A stretch of 64,000 nucleotides of DNA from Streptococcus gallinaceus (GTDB taxonomy: Bacteria > Bacillota > Bacilli > Lactobacillales > Streptococcaceae), in assembly GCF_024170225.1 (NCBI RefSeq), contig NZ_JALJXU010000003.1:124001-188000 (forward strand). Reading direction: 5' to 3'. The translations under genes and the position numbers were made by a program. Below the pieces are notes generated by a model that did no database searches, was not told the DNA's origin, and saw only the letters and a program-made list of their open reading frames with translations. This document shows positions 17,998-26,349 of this stretch, in pieces. Position 1 is the stretch's first letter. Each line of letters opens with the position of its first letter.

Positions 17998-18028
17998 GGA
18001 TGAGTGGGGAAAGTCTCCTTGCTCATCC
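17998..18028 (+). promoter_or_regulatory. Hairpin between RTX gene and transporter genes
   Basis: GGATGAG (17998-18004) pairs with CTCATCC (18022-18028), and the stem can extend inward through G-U pairs to GGA/TCC. No U-run follows, so it is not a classical terminator. A processing or stabilising element that sets toxin:transporter ratio is possible. It covers the upstream candidate start at 18000. Confidence 0.45.
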
Positions 18029-18044
18029 AAATGATGGGAGAACA

Positions 18045-20183
18045 ATGACAAAGAATGAATATTCAGAACTAACCGCATTTTTAATTTTTTCAAAACTCAA
18101 GGACATCAGTACGAACCAAGTTGATCTGACGGAATTGGCGGAACAATTTCAAACGAGGGGGGAAGTTTTGCTCCTTCAAATCGGTAGGTACTACGGGTTA
18201 AAATGTAAGTTAGCAAGGGTGACACCGAAAAAATGGAAGAAAAAAACTGTCTCAACCCTACCTTACCTAGCCAAAGGCAAAGATGGAGATTTCTTTTTAA
18301 TGTTGGCCTATCGAGAAGAATCTGTTGTCGCCCTTTTTCCAGCAGAGACAACTCCTAGGGTATTGTCCCAGGAAGAGTTATGGGAGATTTGGGAGGGAGA
18401 CGGCATTTGGATGGTTAAAAAGGGAGAAAGCGCTAGTGAGCAGGCACGATTTAGCTTCCGATGGTTCATTCCTACTATTTTAAAATTTAAAAAGGAATTT
18501 GTTCAAGTTCTTTTAGCAGTCTTTCTTGTGCAGTGTTTGGGACTATTGACTCCTATTATGACACAAGTCATCATTGATAAAGTTTTGTCGCATCGGACAC
18601 TTGCTACACTCTATGTTTTAGCTTTGGGAATTGGTCTAGTCTACCTTTTTGAGCTTATCTTGTCTCTAGCCAAGAACTATCTTTTTACACATACAACCAA
18701 TAGAATTGATGTCTTACTGAGCTCGAAGTTATTTGCACATTTATTTTCACTCCCCTTATCCTATTTCGAAAGTAGACGGGCTGGTGAGACAGTTGCAAGG
18801 GTTCAGGAGTTAAATCACATCCGACAATTTCTAACAGGTACTCCTTTATCAACTTTAATTGATGGTCTTTTTATCACGGTGTATTTGGTAGTGCTCTTTT
18901 TGTATAGTACTTCGCTATCTTGGGTAGTTGTTGCGTCGGTTCCCTTTTATATCATCCTGTCACTGATTGTAACACCACTTTTTAGGAAACGGTTAGATGA
19001 GAAATTTTATGCAGGAGCCCAGACTTCCTCCTTTCTTGTAGAGTCCATTCAAGGGGTACAAACGGTGAAATCGTTCGCTTTAGAGCCTAAGTTTGAAAGC
19101 AAATGGGGAGAACTACAGGCAGACTATGTCAAAGCCAGTTACAAGACAGCCATGTTAGCAGGGACATCAGGCACAATCGCCCAATATATACAGAAAATGT
19201 GTGACTTAATTGTTCTATATATTGGAGCACAGATGGTAATGGCAGGACAATTTTCAGTTGGTCAACTTGTCGCATTTCGTATGCTTTCTAGTCGCATTAG
19301 TGGTCCAGTATTGCGTTTGGTCCAACTATGGCAAGAGTACCAACAAGCCTCATTATCTGTGACACGTATAGGAGATATTTTTAATTCTCCTAGAGAAGTT
19401 GAGGCAAGTTCCGCAAAAGGTCAAGTACCGAGACTCCAAGGAAGTATTGAGTTTGATCACATCACTTTTCGTTATCGTCTGAATACACCAGAAATCTTGC
19501 GGCAACTAAGTTTTTCCATAGAACCTGGTCGTATGATTGGAGTTGTTGGTCGGAGCGGTTCTGGCAAGAGCACTATTGCAAAGTTGATTCAAGGCCTTTA
19601 TCGACCGGAGATGGGCAGAGTACGGATTGATGGTATGGACACCTCTTTATTAGATCCAAAACAATTGCGTAAGCAAATCGGAGTTGTCTTACAGGAAAAT
19701 TTTATCTTTAATGGAACAGTGAGAGATAACATTGCCATCCACTATCCCACAGCTAGTGTAGAAGAGGTTATTTTAGCAGCAAAACGTGCCGGAGCCCATG
19801 ATTTTATCTTGGCTTTGCCAAATGGCTACGATACGATAGTCGGAGAAAAGGGGCAAGGCTTATCGGGTGGTCAAAAACAACGCTTAGCCATTGCACGTGC
19901 AATTATTGCAGATCCACCTATTTTGATTTTTGATGAGGCAACCTCGGCTCTTGATTATGAATCAGAAAGTATTATCCAACAAAATCTCAAGGCTATCTGT
20001 CAAGGTCGAACAGTAATCATGATTGCGCATCGACTATCCACCTTACGTGATGTGGATGCGATTATGGTGATTGATAATGGTAGAATAGATGCTTTTGGCT
20101 GTCACGAAGATTTGCTGAAGCAAAAAGGGCTTTATGCTTCTCTATATGAGAAGCAGGTGAAAGGAGAGGTTGATGCTGGATAA
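18045..20183 (+). CDS. HlyB-like type I secretion ABC exporter with peptidase-dead C39-like domain
   Basis: A 712-aa exporter, close to HlyB (707 aa). Residues 1 to about 125 form a C39-like domain with no catalytic cysteine near the N-terminus. This is the RTX-binding CLD type rather than the cleaving C39 type of bacteriocin exporters. A six-helix membrane domain follows (about 145-430), then the ATPase with Walker A GRSGSGKST (about residue 501), signature LSGGQKQRL (about 606), Walker B ILIFDEATSALD (about 626) and H-loop AHRLS. ATG 18045 is chosen because GGGAG precedes it; ATG 18000 lies in a hairpin without a good site. It follows the RTX gene and overlaps the HlyD-like gene. Role: energises export of the RTX protein. 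Confidence 0.93.
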   Translation: MTKNEYSELTAFLIFSKLKDISTNQVDLTELAEQFQTRGEVLLLQIGRYYGLKCKLARVTPKKWKKKTVSTLPYLAKGKDGDFFLMLAYREESVVALFPAETTPRVLSQEELWEIWEGDGIWMVKKGESASEQARFSFRWFIPTILKFKKEFVQVLLAVFLVQCLGLLTPIMTQVIIDKVLSHRTLATLYVLALGIGLVYLFELILSLAKNYLFTHTTNRIDVLLSSKLFAHLFSLPLSYFESRRAGETVARVQELNHIRQFLTGTPLSTLIDGLFITVYLVVLFLYSTSLSWVVVASVPFYIILSLIVTPLFRKRLDEKFYAGAQTSSFLVESIQGVQTVKSFALEPKFESKWGELQADYVKASYKTAMLAGTSGTIAQYIQKMCDLIVLYIGAQMVMAGQFSVGQLVAFRMLSSRISGPVLRLVQLWQEYQQASLSVTRIGDIFNSPREVEASSAKGQVPRLQGSIEFDHITFRYRLNTPEILRQLSFSIEPGRMIGVVGRSGSGKSTIAKLIQGLYRPEMGRVRIDGMDTSLLDPKQLRKQIGVVLQENFIFNGTVRDNIAIHYPTASVEEVILAAKRAGAHDFILALPNGYDTIVGEKGQGLSGGQKQRLAIARAIIADPPILIFDEATSALDYESESIIQQNLKAICQGRTVIMIAHRLSTLRDVDAIMVIDNGRIDAFGCHEDLLKQKGLYASLYEKQVKGEVDAG

Positions 20184-21282
20184 TAAGAAAGAAAGTATGC
20201 TGAGTCGCTATATTCAACGAACGAGCCAGATGAAAGAAGAACGGTTGCGCTATGATTTTATGCCCTCTTTACTTGAAATTATAGAGCGGCCTAGCCACAT
20301 CGCAGGAAGTGTAATTGTTTTGACAATCTTCACTTTAGTTATTGTAACTGGAATCTGGGCATCAGTTTCGCGTATTGATATAGTTGTCAGGGGGACAGGA
20401 ACCGTACAGCCTAGCAAAGAGTCTTCAAAACTTTACTCGCAATCCACTGGATTTATTGACTTGGTTCATGTCAAAGAAGGTGACCGTGTGGTAAAAGGAC
20501 AGACAATTTTGAGTTTGGATCAGACGGTTATTTCTACTCAAGTCCAGCAGATACAGCAGGAAGTCTCACAACTTGAGACGCAAATAAGCGTCTATCAACA
20601 GCTGATAAGCGATGTTTTTCAAACGCTAGACTTATCCAGCTATAAAGAAGGAGAGCGTTCTAGCATTGATGCTATTATTAGTGAACAGGCTTATTACCAA
20701 GAGTTATGGAGACGGGAGGGGGAAACAATTCGTAATCAGTACGCGGCAATGATACGAGAAAAAATTCTCACTTTCGAAAACAAACTAAGTCTTTCGAAAG
20801 TGTCTTTAGAACAAGCAAAATACCAAATGGAGCACTTAATTTTGAAAGCTCCTATTAATGGTAGGGTCCTCTCATTGGCCCAACACCATACAGGAGAGTT
20901 GCTAACTCAATCTTCGCCAGTTGCAGTCTTGCTGCCTGATGATGTTCCGTATACATTTACCGGATATTTATCTGATAAGGATATGGCTGATGTGGCTGTT
21001 GGTGATGCTGTTGAAATTAAGCTATCTGCTTATCCTTATGCTGACTACGGCTCCATAGCGGGTCAGATTAGTAGTATTGGCTCAACAGCTATAAAAGTAG
21101 AAGGTCATGGGATGGTCTATGAAATCGTGATTGATCCGATAATGAAAAAACTCCCAAAGGGTGTTCAGTTGAAATCAGGATTATCAGGGAGTTTTGAAAT
21201 CAAACAGGGAAGTAGAACTGTACTAGAATACTTTTTGGATCCCATCGTAGGAGGATTAGATGATGGCTTAAAAGAAAAATAA
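20173..21282 (+). CDS. HlyD-like membrane fusion protein, short form
   Basis: A 369-aa type I secretion adaptor. A short cytosolic segment contains FMPSLLEIIERP (about residues 29-40), the HlyD-family motif. A membrane helix follows (about 44-64), then the lipoyl half VRGTGTVQPS...LVHVKEGDRVVKGQTIL, a coiled coil (about 110-215), the second lipoyl half (ILKAPINGRVLSL) and a beta-barrel ending. E. coli HlyD is 478 aa; the coiled coil here is about 110 residues shorter, as expected with no TolC to reach. AAGGAG sits 6 nt before ATG 20173, which overlaps the exporter stop by 11 nt. No outer-membrane partner gene is present or needed. Confidence 0.9.
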   Translation: MLDNKKESMLSRYIQRTSQMKEERLRYDFMPSLLEIIERPSHIAGSVIVLTIFTLVIVTGIWASVSRIDIVVRGTGTVQPSKESSKLYSQSTGFIDLVHVKEGDRVVKGQTILSLDQTVISTQVQQIQQEVSQLETQISVYQQLISDVFQTLDLSSYKEGERSSIDAIISEQAYYQELWRREGETIRNQYAAMIREKILTFENKLSLSKVSLEQAKYQMEHLILKAPINGRVLSLAQHHTGELLTQSSPVAVLLPDDVPYTFTGYLSDKDMADVAVGDAVEIKLSAYPYADYGSIAGQISSIGSTAIKVEGHGMVYEIVIDPIMKKLPKGVQLKSGLSGSFEIKQGSRTVLEYFLDPIVGGLDDGLKEK

Positions 21283-21732
21283 GTTATTAAATATAATTAG
21301 TTTTGAAAAGTAGAAGTCCTTCACAATAAACAAAACAGGAATGACTTGACCTCTCTTATCAAGAGAATAAATGCTCCGACTTGTTTGAGACAGACGAAAA
21401 TTTGATAAATAAAACTTGATAAATTCAATTATTGCTTACAACTTGTTTGAATCTATGTCTGTTTTCAAGCATGTCTATTACTTTTTTTATAAAATGAACG
21501 TAATACCAATAAGAACCTGTATTCAAAACCCGGTATTTTTGATTAAAATTTTTTCTTAATCATTATCATCATAATGGGAGTCAATGTTCTTCTAAAAAAT
21601 ATATTTATCATCAAAAAATGCTTTCCTATCTTAGATGAATTTCACTTATAGATTTCCCAAAATAAAAATTCGCTCATTTAGAACTGATTTTGCTATAATG
21701 AAGTCATCGTTTTATTTTTTAAGGAGAGAGAA
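21283..21732. other. AT-rich 450-bp intergenic stretch after the RTX operon
   Basis: No open frame of note. It contains small dyads TCTCTTatcAAGAGA (about 21353) and GATTAA/TTAATC (about 21540-21560). The 10-mer ACTTGTTTGA is repeated near 21380 and 21440. The downstream promoter lies at its end. No clear terminator for the RTX operon and no insertion-sequence end was recognised. Confidence 0.5.
21691..21699 (+). promoter_or_regulatory. Extended -10 promoter of the SGNH hydrolase gene
   Basis: TGCTATAAT at 21691-21699, 34 bp before the start codon, which also has AAGGAGAGAG upstream. The -35 is poor, as is usual for extended -10 promoters. Confidence 0.6.
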
Positions 21733-22359
21733 ATGACAGATGTGATGTATCCAGATGTCCTTGTCAAGGGAGCTGGAGCCATAAAGGTTGCGACAGTTGG
21801 TGATAGTTTAACTTACGGATATGGCTTGGAAAATCGGGAACAAGATGCCTATCCATCTATTTTAGCGGATTTGCTAGGAAGTCATTATCAAGTTAGCAAT
21901 TTTGGGCTTAGCGGTCGTTCCTTGCAATCAACAGCTGATTTTCCTTATTTTAATGAAAAAAATGCACAACTTTCTTTAGAAAGCGATGCGGATATTGTTA
22001 TCATTATGATTGGCAGTAATGACAGTCGAGGTCCCTATTGGAATAAGGAAAGATTTGTCAGCGAGTACCGAAAAATGGTAGAGCGTTACATAAACTTACC
22101 AAGTCATCCAGATGTTTTTTTGGTCGTGCCACCCTTTGTGCCAACCAGTCGATTTGGGCTGAATAACGTCATTATAAGAGATGAATTGCAAGAGATTATT
22201 CCGAAAATTGCCCAAGAATTTGACCTACCCTTTATCAATCTTTATCCCTTAACGGATAGGAAAGAAGCCTATTATAGTGATGGTCTGCACCTCACACCCT
22301 TGGGAAATCAGCTAGTGGCACAGACAGTGTTTTCTCATTTATTAGGGGAAAAGGCCTGA
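21733..22359 (+). CDS. Cytoplasmic SGNH/GDSL-family hydrolase
   Basis: A 208-aa esterase-type hydrolase. Block I is VGDSLTYGYG with the nucleophile Ser, block III is GSNDSRG, and block V is DGLHLTPLG with the catalytic Asp/His. It has no signal peptide, so it is intracellular, unlike many GDSL lipases. Related proteins deacetylate sugars or act as lysophospholipase/thioesterases; the substrate cannot be told. It is followed 56 bp later by a signal-peptidase-like gene that may be cotranscribed. Confidence 0.85.
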   Translation: MTDVMYPDVLVKGAGAIKVATVGDSLTYGYGLENREQDAYPSILADLLGSHYQVSNFGLSGRSLQSTADFPYFNEKNAQLSLESDADIVIIMIGSNDSRGPYWNKERFVSEYRKMVERYINLPSHPDVFLVVPPFVPTSRFGLNNVIIRDELQEIIPKIAQEFDLPFINLYPLTDRKEAYYSDGLHLTPLGNQLVAQTVFSHLLGEKA

Positions 22360-22415
22360 GATTTTTCTCGAAGATTATGCTATAATGTTAGGAAAGGAAA
22401 TGTTTAGGAGAGATT

Positions 22416-22958
22416 ATGGTAAAGCGAGATTTGATAACGCAGATTGTAGTAGGACTATTGTTGGTAGTGGGATTCGTGGTGTTGCGCGTGTGGTTTTTTG
22501 AACCAGTCACAATCAATGGTCAAATGGACAATCAATACTTGAAAAAAGATAGTGTCGTACTGGCTTCAAAAAATTCAGATATTACTTATGGAGATTTTGT
22601 TCTCTATCAAGTTGATGGAAAAGAGTATGTCGGACGCATTGTTGCGGCGCAAGGCGATACCGTCACTTATATGGACGATGTCCTTTATCGCAACAATAAA
22701 ATCATTGACGAAAACTATCTAAAGAGAATCAATAAATCGGAATACTATACAGAAGATATGACCATTGCAACATTGACGCAAGGTGAGCATGTCTCTGTCC
22801 CTAAAAATGAATATCTTTTGCTCAATGACAATCGTGCAGACAAGCGAGATAGTCGCCAATTTGGCTTAATTGCCAAAAAAGATATTATCGGGCAAGTCTT
22901 TTTCCGTATCAGCCCACTCAAGCAATTTGGATTTATCGATACAGGACTGGCAGAGTAA
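22416..22958 (+). CDS. Signal peptidase I-like protein lacking the Ser-Lys dyad (SipA-like)
   Basis: A 180-aa protein with one N-terminal membrane helix (about 9-27) and the S26 fold landmarks: FFEPVTINGQMD (box B region), YVGRIVAAQGD (box D) and LNDNRADKRDSRQFG (box E). Active enzymes have GxSMxPT and KRxxGxPGD. Here the serine position reads GQMDNQYL with no Ser, and the lysine position is Gly. This matches the pattern of the S. pyogenes pilus factor SipA, which is fold-related but lacks the dyad. It probably acts as an assembly factor or is otherwise non-proteolytic. It lies about 19 kb from the pilus genes at the window start. A canonical LepB must exist elsewhere. Confidence 0.8.
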   Translation: MVKRDLITQIVVGLLLVVGFVVLRVWFFEPVTINGQMDNQYLKKDSVVLASKNSDITYGDFVLYQVDGKEYVGRIVAAQGDTVTYMDDVLYRNNKIIDENYLKRINKSEYYTEDMTIATLTQGEHVSVPKNEYLLLNDNRADKRDSRQFGLIAKKDIIGQVFFRISPLKQFGFIDTGLAE

Positions 22959-23012
22959 TGCTAGTCTTTTTTAGTTATCTATTTGCAAAAATAGACTATA
23001 CCAATTTATTTC

Positions 23013-23041
23013 TTGACAAGTAAAAAAACTTGTAATATACT
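23013..23041 (+). promoter_or_regulatory. Promoter of glmS
   Basis: A consensus TTGACA (23013-23018), a 17-bp spacer and TATACT (23036-23041). The inverted repeat CAAG...CTTG spans the spacer. A small hairpin AACC-TCAA-GGTT lies near 23105-23116, just before the ribosome site. No glmS ribozyme is present. Confidence 0.8.
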
Positions 23042-23129
23042 GTAATCGTTCGGGTCTAAAGAGTTTTAAATGAACTAGACCAATTTTAAAAAAGAAACGA
23101 AAGCAACCTCAAGGTTGAAGGTAATAAAT

Positions 23130-24941
23130 ATGTGTGGGATTGTTGGTGTTGTAGGAAATACAAATGCAACGGAAATTTTGATTCAGGGACTTGAAAAGCT
23201 GGAGTATCGTGGATATGATTCTGCGGGTATCTTCGTAACAGGAGCTGGTACAGGTCGTTTGGTCAAGTCAGTTGGACGTATTGCTGATTTGTCAGAAAAA
23301 GTTGGTCAACATACAGAAGATACGATTGGTATCGGCCACACACGTTGGGCAACTCACGGCAAACCAACCGAAGACAATGCGCATCCGCACACATCTGCAA
23401 CAGGACGTCTTGTTCTCGTTCATAACGGTGTGATTGAAAACTACTTGGATATCAAAAATACCTACCTTGCAGGTCACAGCCTTAAAGGTCAAACAGATAC
23501 TGAAATTGCTGTGCATTTGATCGGTCAATTTGTAGAAGATGGCTTGTCAGTTTTAGAAGCCTTCAAAAAAGCTCTTCATATCATCCAAGGTTCATATGCT
23601 TTTGCCTTGATTGATGCAGAAGATGCAGAGACAATTTACGTCGCTAAAAATAAATCACCACTCTTGATTGGTCTTGGCCAAGGTTACAACATGGTCTGCT
23701 CAGATGCCATGGCTATGATCCGTGAGACTAGCGAATATATGGAAATCCACGATAAAGAATTGGTTATCGTGAAAAAAGACAGTGTTCAAGTGATGGACTA
23801 CGATGGAAATGCTATTGAGCGTGGTAGCTACACTGCTGAACTTGACTTGTCTGATATTGGTAAAGGGACTTATCCTTTCTACATGCTCAAAGAAATTGAT
23901 GAGCAACCAACTGTTATGCGTAAGTTGATTTCGACATATGCTGATGAAGAAGGCAATATGACAGTTGATGCGGACATTATCAAGGCAGTACAAGATGCAG
24001 ACCGCATTTACATCTTGGCAGCAGGTACTTCTTACAATGCTGGTTTTGCTTCTAAAAACATGCTAGAAGCCTTGACAGATACACCAGTTGAGTTGGGTGT
24101 TGCTTCAGAGTGGGGTTACCACATGCCACTGCTCAGCAAAAAACCACTTTTCATCCTCTTGACCCAATCAGGCGAAACGGCTGATAGCCGTCAAGTATTG
24201 GTAAAAGCAAATGAAATGGGTATCCCAAGTTTGACCATTACCAATGTACCTGGATCAACTCTTTCTCGTGAAGCAACTTACACCATGCTCCTTCATGCAG
24301 GACCAGAAATTGCCGTGGCTTCAACTAAAGCCTATACAGCACAAATCGCCTCCCTTGCCTTCCTCGCAAAAGCTGTCGGTGAAGCAAATGGCAAACAAGA
24401 AGCACTTGACTTTAACTTGGTACACGAATTGTCATTGGTTGCTCAGTCAATCGAGTCTACTTTGTCAGAAAAAGACGTGATTGCAGAAAAAGTTGAAAAA
24501 TTATTGGCAACCACACGCAACGCATTCTACATCGGACGTGGAAATGATTACTACGTAACCATGGAAGCAGCCTTGAAGTTGAAAGAAATTTCCTATATCC
24601 AAACAGAAGGTTTCGCAGCTGGTGAATTGAAACACGGTACTATTTCCTTGATTGAAGAGGGAACACCGGTTATCGCTCTCCTTTCTGCCAATGAAAAAGT
24701 TGCAGCCCATACACGTGGAAATATCGCGGAGGTAGTATCACGTGGCGCTCATACTCTAGTAATTGCAGAAGAAGGTGTCGAACGTGAGGGAGATGACCTC
24801 GTCTTGAACTCCGTACATCCTTACCTATCAAGTATTTCGATGGTTATTCCAACACAATTGATTGCTTATTATGCATCACTTCAACGAGGCTTGGACGTTG
24901 ACAAGCCTCGTAACCTTGCTAAAGCAGTTACCGTTGAATAG
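23130..24941 (+). CDS. glmS: Glutamine-fructose-6-phosphate aminotransferase
   Basis: A 603-aa enzyme making glucosamine-6-phosphate from fructose-6-phosphate and glutamine, the entry to peptidoglycan and amino-sugar synthesis. ATG 23130 puts the catalytic cysteine at position 2 (MCGIVGVVG), as required for the N-terminal glutaminase; the open frame begins five codons earlier. The glutaminase domain (1 to about 240) includes GHTRWATHG. Two SIS isomerase domains follow (LAAGTSYNAG, TQSGETADSRQ). The C-terminus ends DKPRNLAKAVTVE, the conserved GlmS tail. Own promoter and terminator. Confidence 0.97.
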   Translation: MCGIVGVVGNTNATEILIQGLEKLEYRGYDSAGIFVTGAGTGRLVKSVGRIADLSEKVGQHTEDTIGIGHTRWATHGKPTEDNAHPHTSATGRLVLVHNGVIENYLDIKNTYLAGHSLKGQTDTEIAVHLIGQFVEDGLSVLEAFKKALHIIQGSYAFALIDAEDAETIYVAKNKSPLLIGLGQGYNMVCSDAMAMIRETSEYMEIHDKELVIVKKDSVQVMDYDGNAIERGSYTAELDLSDIGKGTYPFYMLKEIDEQPTVMRKLISTYADEEGNMTVDADIIKAVQDADRIYILAAGTSYNAGFASKNMLEALTDTPVELGVASEWGYHMPLLSKKPLFILLTQSGETADSRQVLVKANEMGIPSLTITNVPGSTLSREATYTMLLHAGPEIAVASTKAYTAQIASLAFLAKAVGEANGKQEALDFNLVHELSLVAQSIESTLSEKDVIAEKVEKLLATTRNAFYIGRGNDYYVTMEAALKLKEISYIQTEGFAAGELKHGTISLIEEGTPVIALLSANEKVAAHTRGNIAEVVSRGAHTLVIAEEGVEREGDDLVLNSVHPYLSSISMVIPTQLIAYYASLQRGLDVDKPRNLAKAVTVE

Positions 24942-24947
24942 AAAACC

Positions 24948-24971
24948 AAAGAGAGCAGCAGCTCTCTTTTT
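24948..24971 (+). terminator. Terminator after glmS
   Basis: AAAGAGAGC pairs with GCTCTCTTT around AGCA, followed by a T-run. Confidence 0.88.
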
Positions 24972-25056
24972 GCATATATATACAAAAAACAAGTCAGTAT
25001 ACAAAAAATGAGAGAAGTGTGATATAATAAAATTTGTATAAAATGAAGAGGTTATT

Positions 25057-25698
25057 ATGGATTATATTTTAGATGTATTACCGAGATTATTGAGTGGTGC
25101 AGGGGTGACAATCCAAGTATTCTGTATGGTTTTGGTGCTTTCCTTGCCATTGGGTGCAGTTGTCGCTTTCTTGATGCGGATTCATTTTCCGCCCCTACGC
25201 TGGTTGCTTAATCTCTATGTTTTGATTATGCGTGGTACGCCCTTGCTCTTGCAGTTGATTTTCATTTATTATGTGTTGCCAACGATTGGAGTGACCTTTG
25301 ACCGGATGCCAGCTGTCATTATCGCTTTCACGCTCAACTATGCGGCTTATTTTTCAGAAATCTTCCGCGGAGGGATTGATGCGATTCCTGAAGGTCAGTA
25401 TGAAGCGGCCAAGGTGTTGAAATTTACTCACCTGCAGACCATACGTTACATTATTTTGTCACAAGTCGTGAAAATCGTTTTACCGAGTGTGTTCAATGAG
25501 GTCATCAATTTGGTCAAGGATACCTCTCTGGTATACATCCTTGGTGTTGGAGACCTCTTGCAGGTTAGTAAGACAGCAGCCAACCGTGATGCCAGTCTGG
25601 CACCGATGTTCATTGCAGGAGCAATATATCTCATCATGATTGGAATCACTACACTTGGTTCTAAGTGGATCGAGAAGAAGTTTGATTATTACAAATAG
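25057..25698 (+). CDS. Polar amino-acid ABC transporter permease
   Basis: A 213-aa inner-membrane permease of the HisM/GlnP family with about five helices. The EAA loop reads PEGQYEAAKVLKFTHLQTIRYII. It is expected to work as a homodimer with the ATPase and lipoprotein encoded next. First of a three-gene importer; a TATAAT-like box lies just upstream (about 25022). The amino acid is not deducible; cystine, glutamine and arginine systems look alike. Confidence 0.9.
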   Translation: MDYILDVLPRLLSGAGVTIQVFCMVLVLSLPLGAVVAFLMRIHFPPLRWLLNLYVLIMRGTPLLLQLIFIYYVLPTIGVTFDRMPAVIIAFTLNYAAYFSEIFRGGIDAIPEGQYEAAKVLKFTHLQTIRYIILSQVVKIVLPSVFNEVINLVKDTSLVYILGVGDLLQVSKTAANRDASLAPMFIAGAIYLIMIGITTLGSKWIEKKFDYYK

Positions 25699-25706
25699 GA
25701 GGAAAT

Positions 25707-26339
25707 ATGTTAGAATTACGAAATCTATCTAAGAAATTTGGCAATAAACAGATTTTCTCTCATTATGATTTGTTGATTCCTGAGGGGAATATCATTGCCA
25801 TCGTGGGGCAATCTGGTGGCGGAAAGACAACTCTGCTCCGTATGCTAGCTGGACTAGAGACAATCGACGAAGGCCAGATTTTATACAACGGTGAGGAATT
25901 GTCACTGGATGAGCTAGAAAAACGAAACTTGCTTGGTTTTGTCTTTCAGGATTTTCAACTCTTCCCGCACTTGTCTGTCTTGGAAAACTTGACCTTGTCG
26001 CCGATTAAGACCATGGGTTTGTCATCTGACGAGGCAGAAAAAAAGGCTAAGAAGTTGCTGGAAAAATTGGGCTTGGCTAATCATGCGACTGCCTATCCAT
26101 TTTCATTGTCAGGTGGGCAAAAGCAGCGGGTTGCCTTGGCGCGTGCCATGATGATTGACCCAGAGATTATCGGTTATGACGAGCCGACTTCAGCGCTTGA
26201 CCCTGAGCTGCGTAAGGAAGTGGAAAATCTTATCCTCAAAAATAAGGACACGGGAATTACTCAGATTGTTGTCACTCATGATATGCAGTTTGCAGAAAAT
26301 ATTGCAGACCAGATCATCAAAATTGAACCAAAACACTAG
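25707..26339 (+). CDS. Polar amino-acid ABC transporter ATP-binding protein
   Basis: A 210-aa ATPase. Walker A is GQSGGGKTT, signature LSGGQKQRV, Walker B IIGYDEPTSALD and the switch His VVTHDMQFA. It is slightly short (usual 240 aa) because the C-terminal extension is reduced. In the D/E walker region YDEPTS is normal. It begins 8 bp after the permease and ends 10 bp before the binding protein. Confidence 0.9.
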   Translation: MLELRNLSKKFGNKQIFSHYDLLIPEGNIIAIVGQSGGGKTTLLRMLAGLETIDEGQILYNGEELSLDELEKRNLLGFVFQDFQLFPHLSVLENLTLSPIKTMGLSSDEAEKKAKKLLEKLGLANHATAYPFSLSGGQKQRVALARAMMIDPEIIGYDEPTSALDPELRKEVENLILKNKDTGITQIVVTHDMQFAENIADQIIKIEPKH

Positions 26340-26349
26340 GAGTTTGCTT

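Noticed and set aside
18045-20183. Bacteriocin exporter with processing peptidase
   Set aside because: The N-terminal domain lacks the catalytic cysteine of C39 peptidases, and the HlyD partner carries the RTX-type FMPSLLEIIERP motif. No double-glycine leader peptide gene is near.
21283-21732. Hidden gene or IS end after the RTX operon
   Set aside because: Stops in all frames at short intervals, no transposase-like peptide and no terminal inverted repeats seen.
22416-22958. Functional signal peptidase I (lepB)
   Set aside because: Both catalytic positions are substituted, so the overall fold match is not enough to call an active enzyme.
23042-23129. glmS ribozyme upstream of glmS
   Set aside because: The leader is under 90 nt and lacks the conserved ribozyme core. 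Only a 4-bp hairpin is visible.
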